Assembly: GCA_907163375.1 (NCBI GenBank)
Contig: CAJQUW010001430.1
Location: 93,833-157,832, forward strand
From: Prostheceraeus crozeri
Lineage: Eukaryota; Platyhelminthes; Polycladida; Euryleptidae
Reading direction: 5' to 3'
DNA length: 64,000 nt
Below are positions 52,441 through 62,920 of the stretch, in pieces. Both the position numbers and the translations under genes were made by a program. The notes under the pieces were generated by a model. That model was not told where the DNA came from. It saw only the letters and a list, made by a program, of their open reading frames with translations, and did not search any database. The first letter of the stretch is position 1; every line of letters begins with the position of its first letter.

Positions 52441-52890
52441 GTTCACTAGCAAAGATAGAAATGAGGTTGTGGTTGCGTGTGGCACATGAATGCCCCTTTC
52501 AATTCATTCCATTCATCATTTCGTCTCCGTGATGGAGACAGTTCTTAAAAGAACTCATGGCCCATTCTCACATGTATGGCCAATTATCGGGAGACAAGTG
52601 CAATGGAGATTTTATGATGTAACTTGTGGCAAATAGCTAAATGTCGCCCTGGCGGTCAGAGTACAACGTTGAGACGAAAGGCAACCACTTGGAAACATGA
52701 CGCAGAGAGGTTTCACAAGGATTACAATTGCCGAATATCCCGTGCAGTACTCATCGCTACGGATTTCACAGCTGTCTGGAAAGAACGCCCACCAACAGGA
52801 AGTGTGACGCCGAAAATCTCCGTGACTTGCACCTTCAATGACTTGATCGCCAGACATGAAAACCGGTGGAGTTATTAACAAGAGGTTCGC
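52440..52890. repeat. Polinton internal fragment with hairpin block
   Basis: Matches 10690-11060 and 35235-35600, with hairpins GTCTCCGTGATGGAGAC (52523-52539) and AGTTCTTAAAAGAACT (52540-52555). It then jumps at about 52853 to GACATGAAAACCGGTGGAG, which in copy 1 lies about 1.5 kb further on (12609) past the coiled-coil gene. So the coiled-coil gene has been deleted here. Confidence 0.55.
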
Positions 52891-52926
52891 AAGTCGTTGC
52901 TTTGATCAGCTTGATAGCAAGAACTA

Positions 52927-54955
52927 GTGGATATACTAGTGGCTTCCAGTTTGTGTGATGTAAATGAAGAGAGGTTAGTGCCCCTGCGAATATGGACTTT
53001 TGAGGATAACATTAAAATAAAGAAAGGCGCAATTGCAGGAAATGTGAACTTTATTGATAACCTAGACAGTCATAAAATGTGTAGCAGTCAAAGAATCAGA
53101 AGTATCAGTGAATTAACTTCCGAAAGATGGAATATGCTGCTGCTGCAGTTACAAGATCAGATTGATAAACTTCCTAAAATTTACAGAGAAACCTCATTGC
53201 CATTATTAGAAGAATTTGTGACATTTTTAGCATTTCAAAAGATGATATTGGACTGACTAATCTAGCTGAACATGAGATTGAGACAGTCTCAACTAAACCT
53301 ATTACTTGTTCATATCAAAGAATACCTTTTGGTCTGGAAGATAAAGTGGATAAACTAATACAAGAATTAGCAGAAAAGGAAATTATGGGACCCAGTGAGT
53401 CACCTTGGAACGCACCGCTGGTGGTAATACCCAAGAAGAATGGTGATATTCGTTTGACTATCGATTACCGGAGATTAAATTCTGTTACAAAACGACCTAT
53501 ATTTCCAATTCCAAACGCAAATCAATTGATGGATACTTTAAATGGTTCTTTATTATTTTCAACGCTAGATTTATCTTCAGGATAGTATAACATTCCGATG
53601 AAAAAAGAAGACATTGGTAAAACGGCATTTAGTTCTCGTACCAACCATTGGGAATTCCTGAGAATGCCTATGGGTATTTCAACAGCACATTTCAACGCCT
53701 AATGCACAAGATACTCGAGAAAGAGAAATGGCATAAATGTTTGATTTATCTTGATGACATATTAATATTTTCAAAAGACTTGGATGAGCATGTAAAGCGA
53801 CTTAGAACAATATTCACAAGAATTCGTATATCAGGTGTAAAATTGTCACCTTGTAAATGTGCTCACCTTGCTCACCTTGACCGGGCTCGATCCAGTTTCA
53901 GCCTCCCGGATGATCGGGTAGCACAGGGTGGCCCCTCAGTCCGTTGCTTCCACATGGCTCGGTCGGAGGCCATGTCTTCGTTTATCGATCTGACCTCCAT
54001 TCCACTCTTTATCACAGTTCTCCAACTTGTTCTCGGTCTTCCCTTTCTTCTGTCGACAGGTTCTTGTTTCCATGCTGTTTTGCAGATGTTATCCTCTGGT
54101 CTTCTGAGCAAATGTCCGAACCATCTCCATCGGCGAGTCTCAATTTCTTTGCTTATTGGGGGTACTTTGAGCATACGACGGATCTTATCGTTTCTTATTC
54201 TATCCTTCTTTGTCTTCCCCATTGACCACCACAGCATCCTCATCTCTGACACTTCCATTGCAATAAGGTCAGCTTTCTTCGGGGCCCAGAGCTCAGCATG
54301 GTAAAGCATTGCGGGTCGGACCACTGTGTGGAAAACCTTGCCCTTGAGTCGTAGAGGCATCTTTTTGTCGCACAGGACATTAGACATAACTCTCCAGTTC
54401 TGCCAACCTGCTTGTGTTTTCGCCTTCATGTCCCTCCCTGATGTGCCTTTGTCATCCAAGACAGTACCGAGGTATTTAAAAGCATCAACCGTCAGGATTG
54501 CGGTGCCTTGCAGATGGATGCGCTCACTTTCTTTCGTGCTGAGGTACACCGTCTTATTTCTGCTGAGTCGCAAACCATGGAATTCGAGGGCTTCTCGCCA
54601 TTTTTTCAGGCGCGCTTGGACCTTCTCCTTTGTGTCTCCTGATATTACCAGATCGTCGGCAAACAGTAGTTCCAGTGTGTCATTTTCTCCATTCCCTCTG
54701 ATCGACTTTGATATCTCATCTAACAGCAAGACAAAGAGGTAGGGGCTTAGAGCAGAACCCTGTAAATGTAAATTTTTTAAATCAGAGGTTTGTTACTTGG
54801 GACACAAGGTTTCAAGTAGCGGATTGAAACGGATCCACAAAAGACTGAGAAAATCAAATCATGGCCTACTCCAAAAACAGTTGAAAATTTAAGATCATTT
54901 ACAAGTCTTTGTGGCTACCATCGCAAATTCATAAAAAATTATGCGATAATTGTGT
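52927..54955 (+). pseudogene. Ty3/gypsy pol fragment (interrupted by a LINE)
   Basis: Reverse-transcriptase motifs: SPWNAPLVVIPKKNGDIRLT, IDYRRLN, FSTLDLSSG, then stops, LRMPMG, and CLIYLDDILIFSKDL (catalytic YLDD). After the LINE: YLGHKV, then LRSFTSLCGYHRKFIKNYA. Several stop codons. No LTR, gag or integrase, so truncated on both sides. It abuts the copy-3 terminal region at about 54956. A different gypsy lineage from the element at 58098. Confidence 0.75.
53863..54764 (-). mobile_element. 5'-truncated LINE inserted in the gypsy fragment
   Basis: ORF 53872-54729 (minus) encodes the C-terminal part of a LINE reverse transcriptase: ELLFADDLVISGD (catalytic FADD), then FKYLGTVLDDKGT, VRPAMLYHAELWAPKK, MRMLWWSMG and RRWRWFGHLLRR. 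Insertion follows TGTAAATGT at 53854-53862, repeated at about 54760-54770 (ACCYTGTAAATGT on both sides), a target duplication of about 13 bp. The 3' end (left side) has GCTCACCTT repeats. The frame is open, implying a recent insertion. Confidence 0.75.
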
Positions 54956-55340
54956 ATGCGGTTCTAGTACACCGATTGAGTTGATCCAAAAAAGATTCGA
55001 TAGCTTTTGATCAGACCTATATTTACAGACTACCTATAGATTTCATAAGTAGTGCTAAATGCCGAAAAATTTAAATTCGCTATTTTTGGCAATTTTTCGG
55101 GGTTTTCAAACCTTCTAATTTCAATAAAGACCTTTATAAAGTTGTCAGAGGCGAGCTTCAGCTCAAGACTTGCTTCCTGATGTAAATAACTCCACCGGTT
55201 TTCATGTCAAAATCGGGGTCCGAATACCAACACAGTGATATGACGCACGCTCTGTCCGCGGGAGGTTGGATTTGAAGGCCAAGGCCTTGGAGTCGGGATA
55301 AGATCCCCTCTGAGTAATGCCTGTAACGGATTCATCAGCC
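54956..55340 (-). repeat. inner terminal region of copy 3
   Basis: Reverse complement of about 12480-12855: TTTCGGGGTTTTCAAACCTT, ACTCCACCGGTTTTCATGTC, TGCCTGTAACGGATTC. Broken off on the left by gypsy sequence. Confidence 0.75.
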
Positions 55341-55445
55341 TAGCTTGTCTATCCTCAAGTATTGAATGACATATTAGTTGGATTTTTAAAATGATTGTCG
55401 ATGTTGCTTGTCAGTAATTCTATTTCATCTTTCCTTCTACAGAAT

Positions 55446-55838
55446 ATGGGAGGCAACTCAAAATTTCTTTTCAAAAAGTGCTCTTGTGGAGAGATTAAGA
55501 GAGGCGGCGAATTTAGACGCCACATCAATAAATGTAGAAATACTCCTCACTTTCACGAGGAAAGAGCTGTTATTTCCGGCTGCACACATTGCCTAAAATT
55601 TTTGAAAGGCAAGGACCATACGGCATTTTACACTGCTCACGCCGAATGTCCAATTAAGAAGGCTGCCAACTACACGTCATCCGACATCGGCAAATTGATC
55701 GCACCCTATTTCGAGCAAACATCTGTCGATTTAGACGCAGCACTGCAAGAAGCAATTGACACTATCTTGTCTCTTACTGCTCCGACCACAGAACATCTTG
55801 TCAATGATTGTCAATGTATTCATTCGTTAAAAATATAA
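55446..55838 (+). pseudogene. truncated duplicate of the coiled-coil gene N-terminus
   Basis: MGGNSKFLFKKCSCGEIKRG...GCTHCLKFLKG...YTSSDIGKLIAPYFE covers only the zinc-knuckle region and the start of the linker (130 residues), then runs into non-homologous codons and stops. It is preceded by a splice-acceptor-like TTTCCTTCTACAG. The full gene follows 40 bp later, so this is a partial tandem duplication. It could still make a free zinc-knuckle protein. Confidence 0.55.
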
Positions 55839-55881
55839 ATGGTATAAGTAGTAATTCTATTTCATCCCTCCTTTACAAAAA

Positions 55882-56955
55882 ATGGGAGGAAATTCCAGGT
55901 TTTTATTCAAAAAATGTTCTTGCGCAGAAATTAAGAGAGGCGGCGAATTTAAACGCCACATAAATAAATACAAAAACACGCCTCATATTCATGAAGAAAG
56001 AGGTGTTGTTTCCGGCTGCACACATTGCCTAAAATTTTTAAAAGGCAACGACCATGAGGCATTTTACGCCGCTCACGCCTTATGTCCGATCAAGAAGACT
56101 AGTAATTATACAACATCGCACATCGGCAAAGTGATCGCACCCTACTTCGAAACAACAGTCGATCTAGACGCAGCGCTACAAGATGCGATCGCAAATATTT
56201 TATCTCCTGCTGCACCGACCACTACAGAACAACTAAGTGGATCGGAAAGCTCAGACGACTCCGATTCTGAGTAGGTCGTCATTGATAGGATAGTGGAAGA
56301 CATAGGAAAACCATCAAACCAGTCTTCCCCTATAATGAAAGCGATCACGCAGCAGTCTTCCCCAGTAAAGAAGGGGATCAAGCAGCAAACAGAGAGCTGG
56401 AACAAGGATGCCCAGATCGCAAAAGTGAGCCAGGAGTACGCACTTACCAAATTGAAGGACGAACTGGCTCGTTATAAGAACGAATGTGCGGCTCTTAGGG
56501 ACAAAAATTTTCATCTCAAGGGTCAGGTAGCTCAGATTCGAGCCCTCAAGACTCAAGTCCTAAATTTAGAACTTTTCCGTGAAAGGGCGCTTAGCAGCGA
56601 AAAACGTGTCACTGAGCAGGCTGCCTACAAAAAGACTTTAAAAGCTCAGGAAGAGACGTTAAAGTTAAAACTTGAGCAACTCAAAATAAGCCTCAGTGAA
56701 GGTCAAAAGAAAGAGAGACGAACAACGCTCCACCTTCCCGTCGTCAACAGCAGAATTGTGGACAATATAATAATTGAAAGTGAGGACATGGACACCACAT
56801 TCGAGTGCTACGATGGAGCGATGGCGGAGATGCGCTGCCTACACATCTCTATCAAGCATGATGGTGACATTAGGGAATTGCGCCAACGCAAGCGGAAACT
56901 GCCGGTCAAATATCTTCCCCATCCACCGCCATCGAAGGTTCAACGAAGCGATTAA
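55882..56955 (+). pseudogene. zinc-knuckle/coiled-coil accessory protein (copy 3), one stop
   Basis: Best-preserved version: MGGNSRFLFKKCSCAEIKRG, paired His (HIHEE), GCTHCLKF and AHALCPIKK as putative metal ligands. An acidic linker SGSESSDDSDSE follows, then a TAG at 56272-56274, then about 220 residues of coiled coil (KLKDELARYKNECAALRDKN) and the C-terminal TTLHLPVVNSRIVDN, ECYDGAMAEMRCLHISIKHDG, RKRKLPVKYLPHPPPSKVQR. Copy 1 reads Glu at the stop. A GTAAGT at 56967 and TTTTTCAG at 57028 suggest a 3' UTR intron before the structured RNA element. Function unknown. Confidence 0.65.
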
Positions 56956-57041
56956 GTTAATTTATGGTAAGTTAATATCATCTCCATCACTTGAATATAA
57001 TTTTATCTATTTTCTTTCTATTTTTCAGATGCTACGTGAAC

Positions 57042-57124
57042 GAACCAACGGCCTTTAAGAGGCCACCATGGGGCAAAAAGTGATAGTACCTCCACGTGGT
57101 TTGCCCCGGACAGACTTTGGTCTG
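57042..57124 (+). ncRNA. structured 3' element resembling a histone stem-loop (copy 3a)
   Basis: ACCAAC, hairpin GGCCTTTAAGAGGCC (57050-57064), ACCA, then GGGGCAAA (57070-57077) paired with TTTGCCCC (57100-57107), with CCACGTGG inside, then CAGAC/GTCTG (57111-57124). Downstream of the coiled-coil gene. GCCACCATGG is also a strong translation-start context; see findings. Confidence 0.5.
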
Positions 57125-57224
57125 ACTGAATCTATCACACAAGTAAAAGAAATATAATCATGTCTTTGTCTCAGAGAGGTAGATAAACCATTGCCTATCT
57201 TCGATTTTCATTTTAGTCTCCATC

Positions 57225-57488
57225 ATGCAGACACCAAACACGTTATTCAGCTCTCCTGACAAGCCTCGGTTAAAGCCAATAAATTTATTTTATGAGATTT
57301 CGCAGATGGAGGAGCAAGAGAGAATTTGCAACAATCTTGCTCGAATCGGCTCATCGGCTACCGATGATGTCGATTCAACAGAGTGGGGATATATACCGCC
57401 CTCTAACAGTCGGATGGAAGTAGAGGAGGTCGATGCCGCTGACATAGAAAGATTAAAAGTCTCTCTCAACGGAATCGGCAAAATCTAG
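57225..57488 (+). CDS. short accessory protein (MQTPN type), 87 aa
   Basis: MQTPNTLFSSPDKPRLKPIN, then FYEISQMEEQERICNNLARIG, TEWGYIPPS and MEVEEVDAADIERLKVSLNG. Homologous to the first 85 residues of 35592-36005. It ends just before a second structured 3' element. Intact. No counterpart was found in copy 1 at the expected place (between 11.06 and 11.1 kb), so copy 1 lost it. Function unknown. Confidence 0.55.
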   Translation: MQTPNTLFSSPDKPRLKPINLFYEISQMEEQERICNNLARIGSSATDDVDSTEWGYIPPSNSRMEVEEVDAADIERLKVSLNGIGKI

Positions 57489-57504
57489 GAATGCATCCGA
57501 GAAC

Positions 57505-57595
57505 GAACCATCGGTCTTTAAGAGACCACCATGGGGCAAAATGTGATAGTACCTCATCGTGGTTTGCCCTGGACAGATTTTGGTCTGACTGAATC
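57505..57595 (+). ncRNA. structured 3' element resembling a histone stem-loop (copy 3b)
   Basis: Hairpin GGTCTTTAAGAGACC (57513-57527) shows a C-G to T-A compensating change against copy 3a; ACCA follows; GGGGCAAA pairs with TTTGCCC; third hairpin CAGATTTTGGTCTG. Directly downstream of the MQTPN gene. Confidence 0.5.
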
Positions 57596-57639
57596 TATCA
57601 CACGAATATAAAAAATATAGTCACAAAGTTATATCTGCT

Positions 57640-58010
57640 ATCAGTCAACTCTAACGTTGCATGGCACGGAGAACTTCGATATAATTCTTCCTGTTGGTGG
57701 GCGATCTCTCTTGAGACAGCGGATGATATCGTAGTGATGAGTGTGGCAAGGGCTTGAGACTTACCTTATTCCGACTTTCCAACGGTCGTCGTGGTCTCTT
57801 CGCTCAACGTAGCACTTTGAACGCCAATCGGTTGAATCTTAGCTATCTGCCGCAGGTTACTTTTTAAATTCTCCATTGCATACGTCATCTTAGAATGAAT
57901 CATGAGTTCTCTTAAGAACTGCCTCTATCATTGAGGCTAAATGATGATGGGATGAAATGGGAGGGCACTCTTGCGCTACACGCAAGCATATACATCTTCT
58001 CTCTTTACTA
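57640..58010. repeat. conserved non-coding block with paired hairpins (copy 3, inverted)
   Basis: Reverse complement of 10690-11060. Hairpins lie at 57905-57920 and 57921-57937. Nearly identical to copy 1. Confidence 0.45.
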
Positions 58011-58097
58011 ATGATACGGTCTCTTTTGATACAATAGTAGACCGATAATAAATGTGATGATATTCGCAGCCATGTATACAATTAACACCATATCTAA

Positions 58098-58379
58098 TGT
58101 AGTAACCGAAATTAATACTTTTGTTTTAATGCAGTGCAATTTCAAATGCTTGAGTACCAGCTGTAGTTATTTAGAAACGTTTTCAAATTTATAATTTTTG
58201 TATCTTACGCTCAGGTCTCTTTTACTGTGAACAGCTTGTGATCACTTACATAACTACAATATAGCTTGAATTTACTACTTTACATGGCTGGATTTTGCTT
58301 AATGGGATTTATGGTTCCTACAAGTTATTATTACAATTAAACTACTTTTACTACGATATTACAAATACCGGTCACTACA
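58098..58379 (+). repeat. left LTR, 282 bp
   Basis: Begins TGTAGTAACC, ends GGTCACTACA. Followed by CTTTGGCGACGAGG, the probable primer-binding site. Confidence 0.9.
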
Positions 58380-58507
58380 CTTTGGCGACGAGGATTTTTA
58401 CGAACCTGCATGTCACATTATTTTTACAATCAGTATTACTATCATTTTCAAGGATTTCCGGTCTGTGATAAGTATAAACTTTTTCTCTGCTGTCATGTTA
58501 CGAATAA

Positions 58508-61447
58508 TTGCAATTTATACATTTACATACTCATGTGATTGATGTTGCGGGAATTTTGAAAGGTGTACTGTGTCATTTTAATGGCAAGTCTGCATACATC
58601 GATTTTCTTGTACTACGTGTTGACCATCAACCAGTCTTGGGTGCAGATGCTATTTTTCACCTTGACGGTATTGTTAAGCGTGGTCAAAATGCTGAGCTTG
58701 TTTCATGCTCTGTAACTCGCACTGATATTCCAAAAACTGAAATTGTAACAGTGTTACCCAAACTGAAAGGTTTTCAGTTTTACATTCAACTGAAAAAATA
58801 TGCTCCATCCTCTCTAGTTCAAAAACCGAGACGTATTCCATTTGCTTTACAATCAGCTGTTGAGAATGAAATCAGCAAGTTATTGCAGGATGACATCATA
58901 GAAGAAATCGACTCATCCCCTTACCTTTCTCCTATTGTTGTTGTACCGAAAGCTAACAACAAAATAAGACTTTGCGTTGATTATAAGAAAATCAACCAGC
59001 ATATTATTGTCGACCAGCACCCTCTCCCAACACTCGAGATTTTTTCCAAGTTGACCGGGGTAAAGTATTTTTCTAAGTTAGACTTGAGAGCTGCCTATCA
59101 CCAACTTGAAATCAGGGAAGACTCACGTGATTTAACAGTATTTACTTCGCATGTGGGTCAGTTTCGGTACAAACGCCTACCGTTTGGAGTAGCTAATGCA
59201 CCGTCGGCCTACATGAAAGTGATTTTCACAATTTTACGGCACTGTCGAAATACAGTTGGTTATCTGGATGATATCCTGATTTTCGGAAAATCGCTTGATG
59301 AGCATGATGTGTGTCTCAAGTCAACTTTAGACCAGTTACGTTCCTACGGTATGACTTTGAATGAGGAATAATGTATTTACCGGCAAACTAGTGTGTCATT
59401 TTTGGGTCGTATGCTTGGACCTCAAGGAATTTCGCCTCTGCCTGAGACACTTGAAGCTATTATGTGTGCTCCAGTTCCTCATGACAAACAGTCGCTACGA
59501 TCATTCATGGGGTTGATCAATTTTTAAAAAAATTTCATACCGAATGCAGCGTGTATTTCCGCATCACTTTACGACTTGTTGCGTGAGAATGTTACTTTTC
59601 AGTGGACTGAACAGCATCAAAGTGAATTTTGCAATTGGAAAGACTGTCTATCTAATTACATTCCGCTCGCATTTTTTGATTGTGATATTGACACTCCAAC
59701 TTATCTTACCACTGACGCATCTGGTTATGGCATTTCTGCGGTTTTGTCTCAAAAGTGCGTGTCGACTGGTGAAGACCGTCCAGTATACTTCCTCAGCAGA
59801 AAGTTGTCCGATATCGAGAAGACCTATTCTGTTTCTGTGAAAGAATTTCTCGCAGTACTTTGGGGTACCGAACGCCTACTCCAATACTTATGCGGAAGGC
59901 GATTCATGATCAGGACAGACCACCAATGTTTGAAACAGCTTCTGCATAATTCGTTTGAAGGTGGGTCTGCGCCTTGCCGAGTGATTCGCTGGGCAATAAA
60001 GTTATTACAATACAACTTTGAGGTACAGTACACCCCAGGAAAACATAATGTAGTTGCCGATGCTTTATCAAGAGTACCATTTCAGGATAAAGACTCGCAC
60101 ATCAAACTTTTTACTGTGTCGTTAGGTGAAGTGAACAACAGCCCTATTTCAATTCAAGAACTTAAGCAAGCGACTGATACTGATGATGTCTTTCAAGAGT
60201 TGATAAGTATAATAAAGAATGGTTAACCTCAACGTGCTTCTGCATTACCATAATCTCTCATTGGATTTTGGAATGTGAGGAAAGACTTATCTGTGATCGA
60301 TGGTGTAGTGTGTCGTGGTGGCAAATTTTGTATTCCTCCGATGCTTCGCGACCGGATCGTATCCATTGCACACGAGGGTCACATGGGTATTTCTAAATGT
60401 AAATCCCGTATACGTGAATTTTACTGGTGGCCTAATTTGAACTCGAACGTTGAGTCACAATTACGATCTTGCACTTGCTGTCGTGAACCAATGCGCGAAT
60501 CTCCGGTACAAGTGCCGAACTATATGCATAGGCCTTGGCATCAAATTGACATTGATATTAAAGGTCAGAACTATGACGAGTCTCACAGACCTTATTATGT
60601 CATTGTTGTGATAGACTGTTACACAAAATTTATGTCTGCACGTGTCACTAGCTCTGTTACTTCTGCGAAAGTTATTGAATTTTTAAGCAGTCTCTTCTCG
60701 CTTTTTGGACAATGCACACTATTAACCTCCGACAATGGACCTCAATTCATCTCCTATGAATTTTCTGAGTTCTTACGCACTCGAGGAAAAATTCATAGAC
60801 GTTCTTCTGTTTATAATCCACAGAGAAATGGGGTCGTAGAGTGGGTTAATAGGAATCTGAATAAATTGCTAGGTGTAACATCTGTAAAAAGTGTCAACAA
60901 GTTGCACCAAATAATCGACAACTACGTACAGAACTACAATGCAACCATGCATTCTTCGACGAACAAAATGCCGTCCGATTTGATGCTATCCTACAAGGTG
61001 AAGACAAACCTAAACATAATTTCTACAGAACACGATGCTGAGACAGAAGCGGGCCAAAACCTAAGATCAAAAAGTGAAGCAAATGCCCAGTATGCTAACG
61101 ATCGTAGACGACCTTGTACAACAACGCCGCATAGAGAAGGTCAACGTGTTATTAGTAAGAAAGGGCAAACACGAAAGTTGGTCAAGCGAGTTGGTCCATT
61201 CACATTCAGGATGGACGACGGATTTTGTATCAACACGAGGAACATAGTTCGCACAGCTCAAGAGTCGACAACTAATGATTATGATTTGACATTTATTTCT
61301 ACTCCGATGACAGTAAATGAGCGGTTCGATGAAAACACAGAATGCACCGTTGAGATACTGATTACTGTGCCAGAATCTGAACCTATACGCCGTTCGAATA
61401 GGCACCGACGTCGACCGTCATACCTCAGAGATTACGTTGCCAAGTAA
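58508..61447 (+). pseudogene. gypsy pol polyprotein: RT, RNase H, integrase
   Basis: In order: a protease tail (VLGADAIFHLDGIVKRG); reverse transcriptase with SPYLSPIVVVPKANNKIRLC, FSKLDLRAAYHQLEI, RLPFGVANAP and VGYLDDILIFGK; RNase H with TTDASGYGISAVL and RTDHQCLKQL; an integrase zinc region (HEGHMGISKCKS, SCTCC); and the core HQIDIDIKG, LTSDNGPQFIS and NPQRNGVVEWVNR (DDE). Stops at 59369-59371, near 59525 and at 60224-60226 break the frame. No gag precedes it: only about 130 bp separate the LTR from pol sequence. So it was likely mobilised by a relative. Confidence 0.85.
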
Positions 61448-61646
61448 TCGATGAGGCAGTTTTCTAAAGGCTCAATCGCCTTGTCTGTCGTTTTCTTGGT
61501 TTTGTGGTACCGATCGTACTTCTACAGCGGCAATGTTCCCCAAAGAAAACCACCGGTGTACGTAGAAGAGTTCGATGGTAGTTTGTACATAATGCGTTAA
61601 AAAATGTTATAGTCTATGTATACCCTTTTTAAAAAAGGAGGGAAAA

Positions 61647-61928
61647 TGTAGTAACCAAAATTAATACTTTTGTTTTAATGCAGTGCAATTTCAAATGCTT
61701 GAGTACCAGCTGTAGTTATTTAGAAACGTTTTCAAATTTATAATTTTTGTATCTTACGCTCAGGTCTCTTTTACTGTGAACAGCTTGTGATCACTTACAT
61801 AACTACAATATAGCTTGAATTTACTACTTTACATGGCTGGATTTTGCTTAATGGGATTTATGGTTCCTACAAGTTATTATTACAATTAAACTACTTTTAC
61901 TACGATATTGCAAATACCGGTCACTACA
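61647..61928 (+). repeat. right LTR, 282 bp
   Basis: Same as 58098-58379 with two visible differences (CCGAAATT/CCAAAATT near the start and ATTACAAA/ATTGCAAA near the end), indicating a young insertion. Confidence 0.9.
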
Positions 61929-62006
61929 TCTAAATTCTTCCCTTTATTTCCATTTCTAGATCAATACATTGCAAAAACAAAGACATGTAGTATGTAGGCT
62001 TATTTT

Positions 62007-62255
62007 TCACTCATAGTTGAGAGGGATCACTTTTAAATTTGGATAGATTGTAAAATGTTTTGGGCGCGTCGGAGCACCTGGCACTTTTCTCACACGCGTC
62101 GTTTTTGGCGTGAATTCACCATCAGTCCACACAATTTTCTCAATGACGACAATGTTCTCGCGGGACTCCTCCTCCTGTTCACACTTGTCTTGATCCCACT
62201 CGTCAATGACTTCAAATATTTGGCTTAATATTTCCAATGCTTGAGAGTTTGACAT
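62007..62255 (-). CDS. 82-aa conserved Polinton accessory protein (copy 3)
   Basis: Intact: MSNSQALEILSQIFEVIDEW, DKCEQEEES, IVWTDGEFTPKTTRVRKVPG and a C-terminal NLKVIPLNYE. Paralogue of the 78-aa protein encoded divergently at 62433. The copy-1 version is frameshifted. The acidic N-terminal helix followed by a basic TPKTTRVRK stretch is conserved between paralogues. Function unknown. Confidence 0.6.
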   Translation of the reverse strand: MSNSQALEILSQIFEVIDEWDQDKCEQEEESRENIVVIEKIVWTDGEFTPKTTRVRKVPGAPTRPKHFTIYPNLKVIPLNYE

Positions 62256-62432
62256 GTTAGTTTGCTACTTCGTATAATGTGAATGAAAAGTGCTGCAATC
62301 GTTTCAATTATATAGTTATTTAACAATGAGTCCCTCAACAGCCAATCAGAATTATTCTAATTTAAATGAAGACTATATATCTCAGAAGATTTTAACACTT
62401 CTTATTCACATTATACGAACTAGGAGTCTAAC
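62256..62432. promoter_or_regulatory. symmetric divergent promoter of the 82/78-aa pair (copy 3)
   Basis: CGTATAATGTGAATGA at about 62271-62286 and the complementary TTCACATTATACGAAC at about 62405-62420 flank central TATA-like ATATAGTT and ACTATATATC, as in copy 1. Confidence 0.5.
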
Positions 62433-62669
62433 ATGGCAAAGTCAGAAACATCAAGTAATTTTGTGATCATCAATTAGTGGGATGAAGGCAAGTGTGGACA
62501 GAAGGAGACTTACGACAAAGACAAGACTGTAAGAATTGTCTGGATAGACGAAGAATGGACACCGAAGACAACACGTGTAAGAAAAGCGCCAGATACCCCT
62601 AAACGGCTAAGGTGCTACAAAGTTAACAAAGACTTAGAGGTTCTTCCACTTGACTTTTCCTCGCTATAA
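62433..62669 (+). pseudogene. 78-aa conserved accessory protein, one stop (copy 3)
   Basis: MAKSETSSNFVIIN, then TAG at 62475-62477 where copy 1 reads Glu. The rest stays open (IVWIDEEWTPKTTRVRKAP, KDLEVLPLDFSSL) to the same stop as copy 1. One nonsense change in an otherwise intact gene. Confidence 0.65.
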
Positions 62670-62920
62670 AGTATATGTACTTCAATTGTGAACAAATCTA
62701 AAGAACTACAAGTCTCTGTTTTTTTATATTCAATCCCTTTCTCATTTATCCTCAGTAATAGAGGTAGTACCTAGGAAAGAATGATTGTATCTATTATCAG
62801 CTGCTATGATTTATACTGAGCTGTCAAATGATTAGATTTTTCACTATGATGTTGATAACTACATTACCCAGAAACAAGTTAAAACAGACAGATATAACAA
62901 ATGAAACATATATTCAGAAA

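Larger units (their letters stand above)
58098..61928 (+). mobile_element. Ty3/gypsy LTR retrotransposon, 3.83 kb, internally deleted
   Basis: Two 282-bp LTRs (58098-58379, 61647-61928), each TGTAGTAACC...CACTACA, differ at only a couple of bases. Target duplication TCTAA at 58093-58097 and 61929-61933. Copy 1 preserves the empty site at about 10595-10605. A TGGCGACGAGG primer-binding-like stretch follows the left LTR; a purine tract AAAAAAGGAGGGAAAA precedes the right LTR. There is no gag, and pol has stops. Confidence 0.92.

Noticed and set aside
57067..57153. Micropeptide starting MGQKVIVPPRGLP from a GCCACCATGG context within the structured 3' element
   Set aside because: One copy (36.16 kb) has AAG instead of ATG, the reading frame ends differ, and base-pair covariation explains the conservation better. 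Kept only as an alternative.
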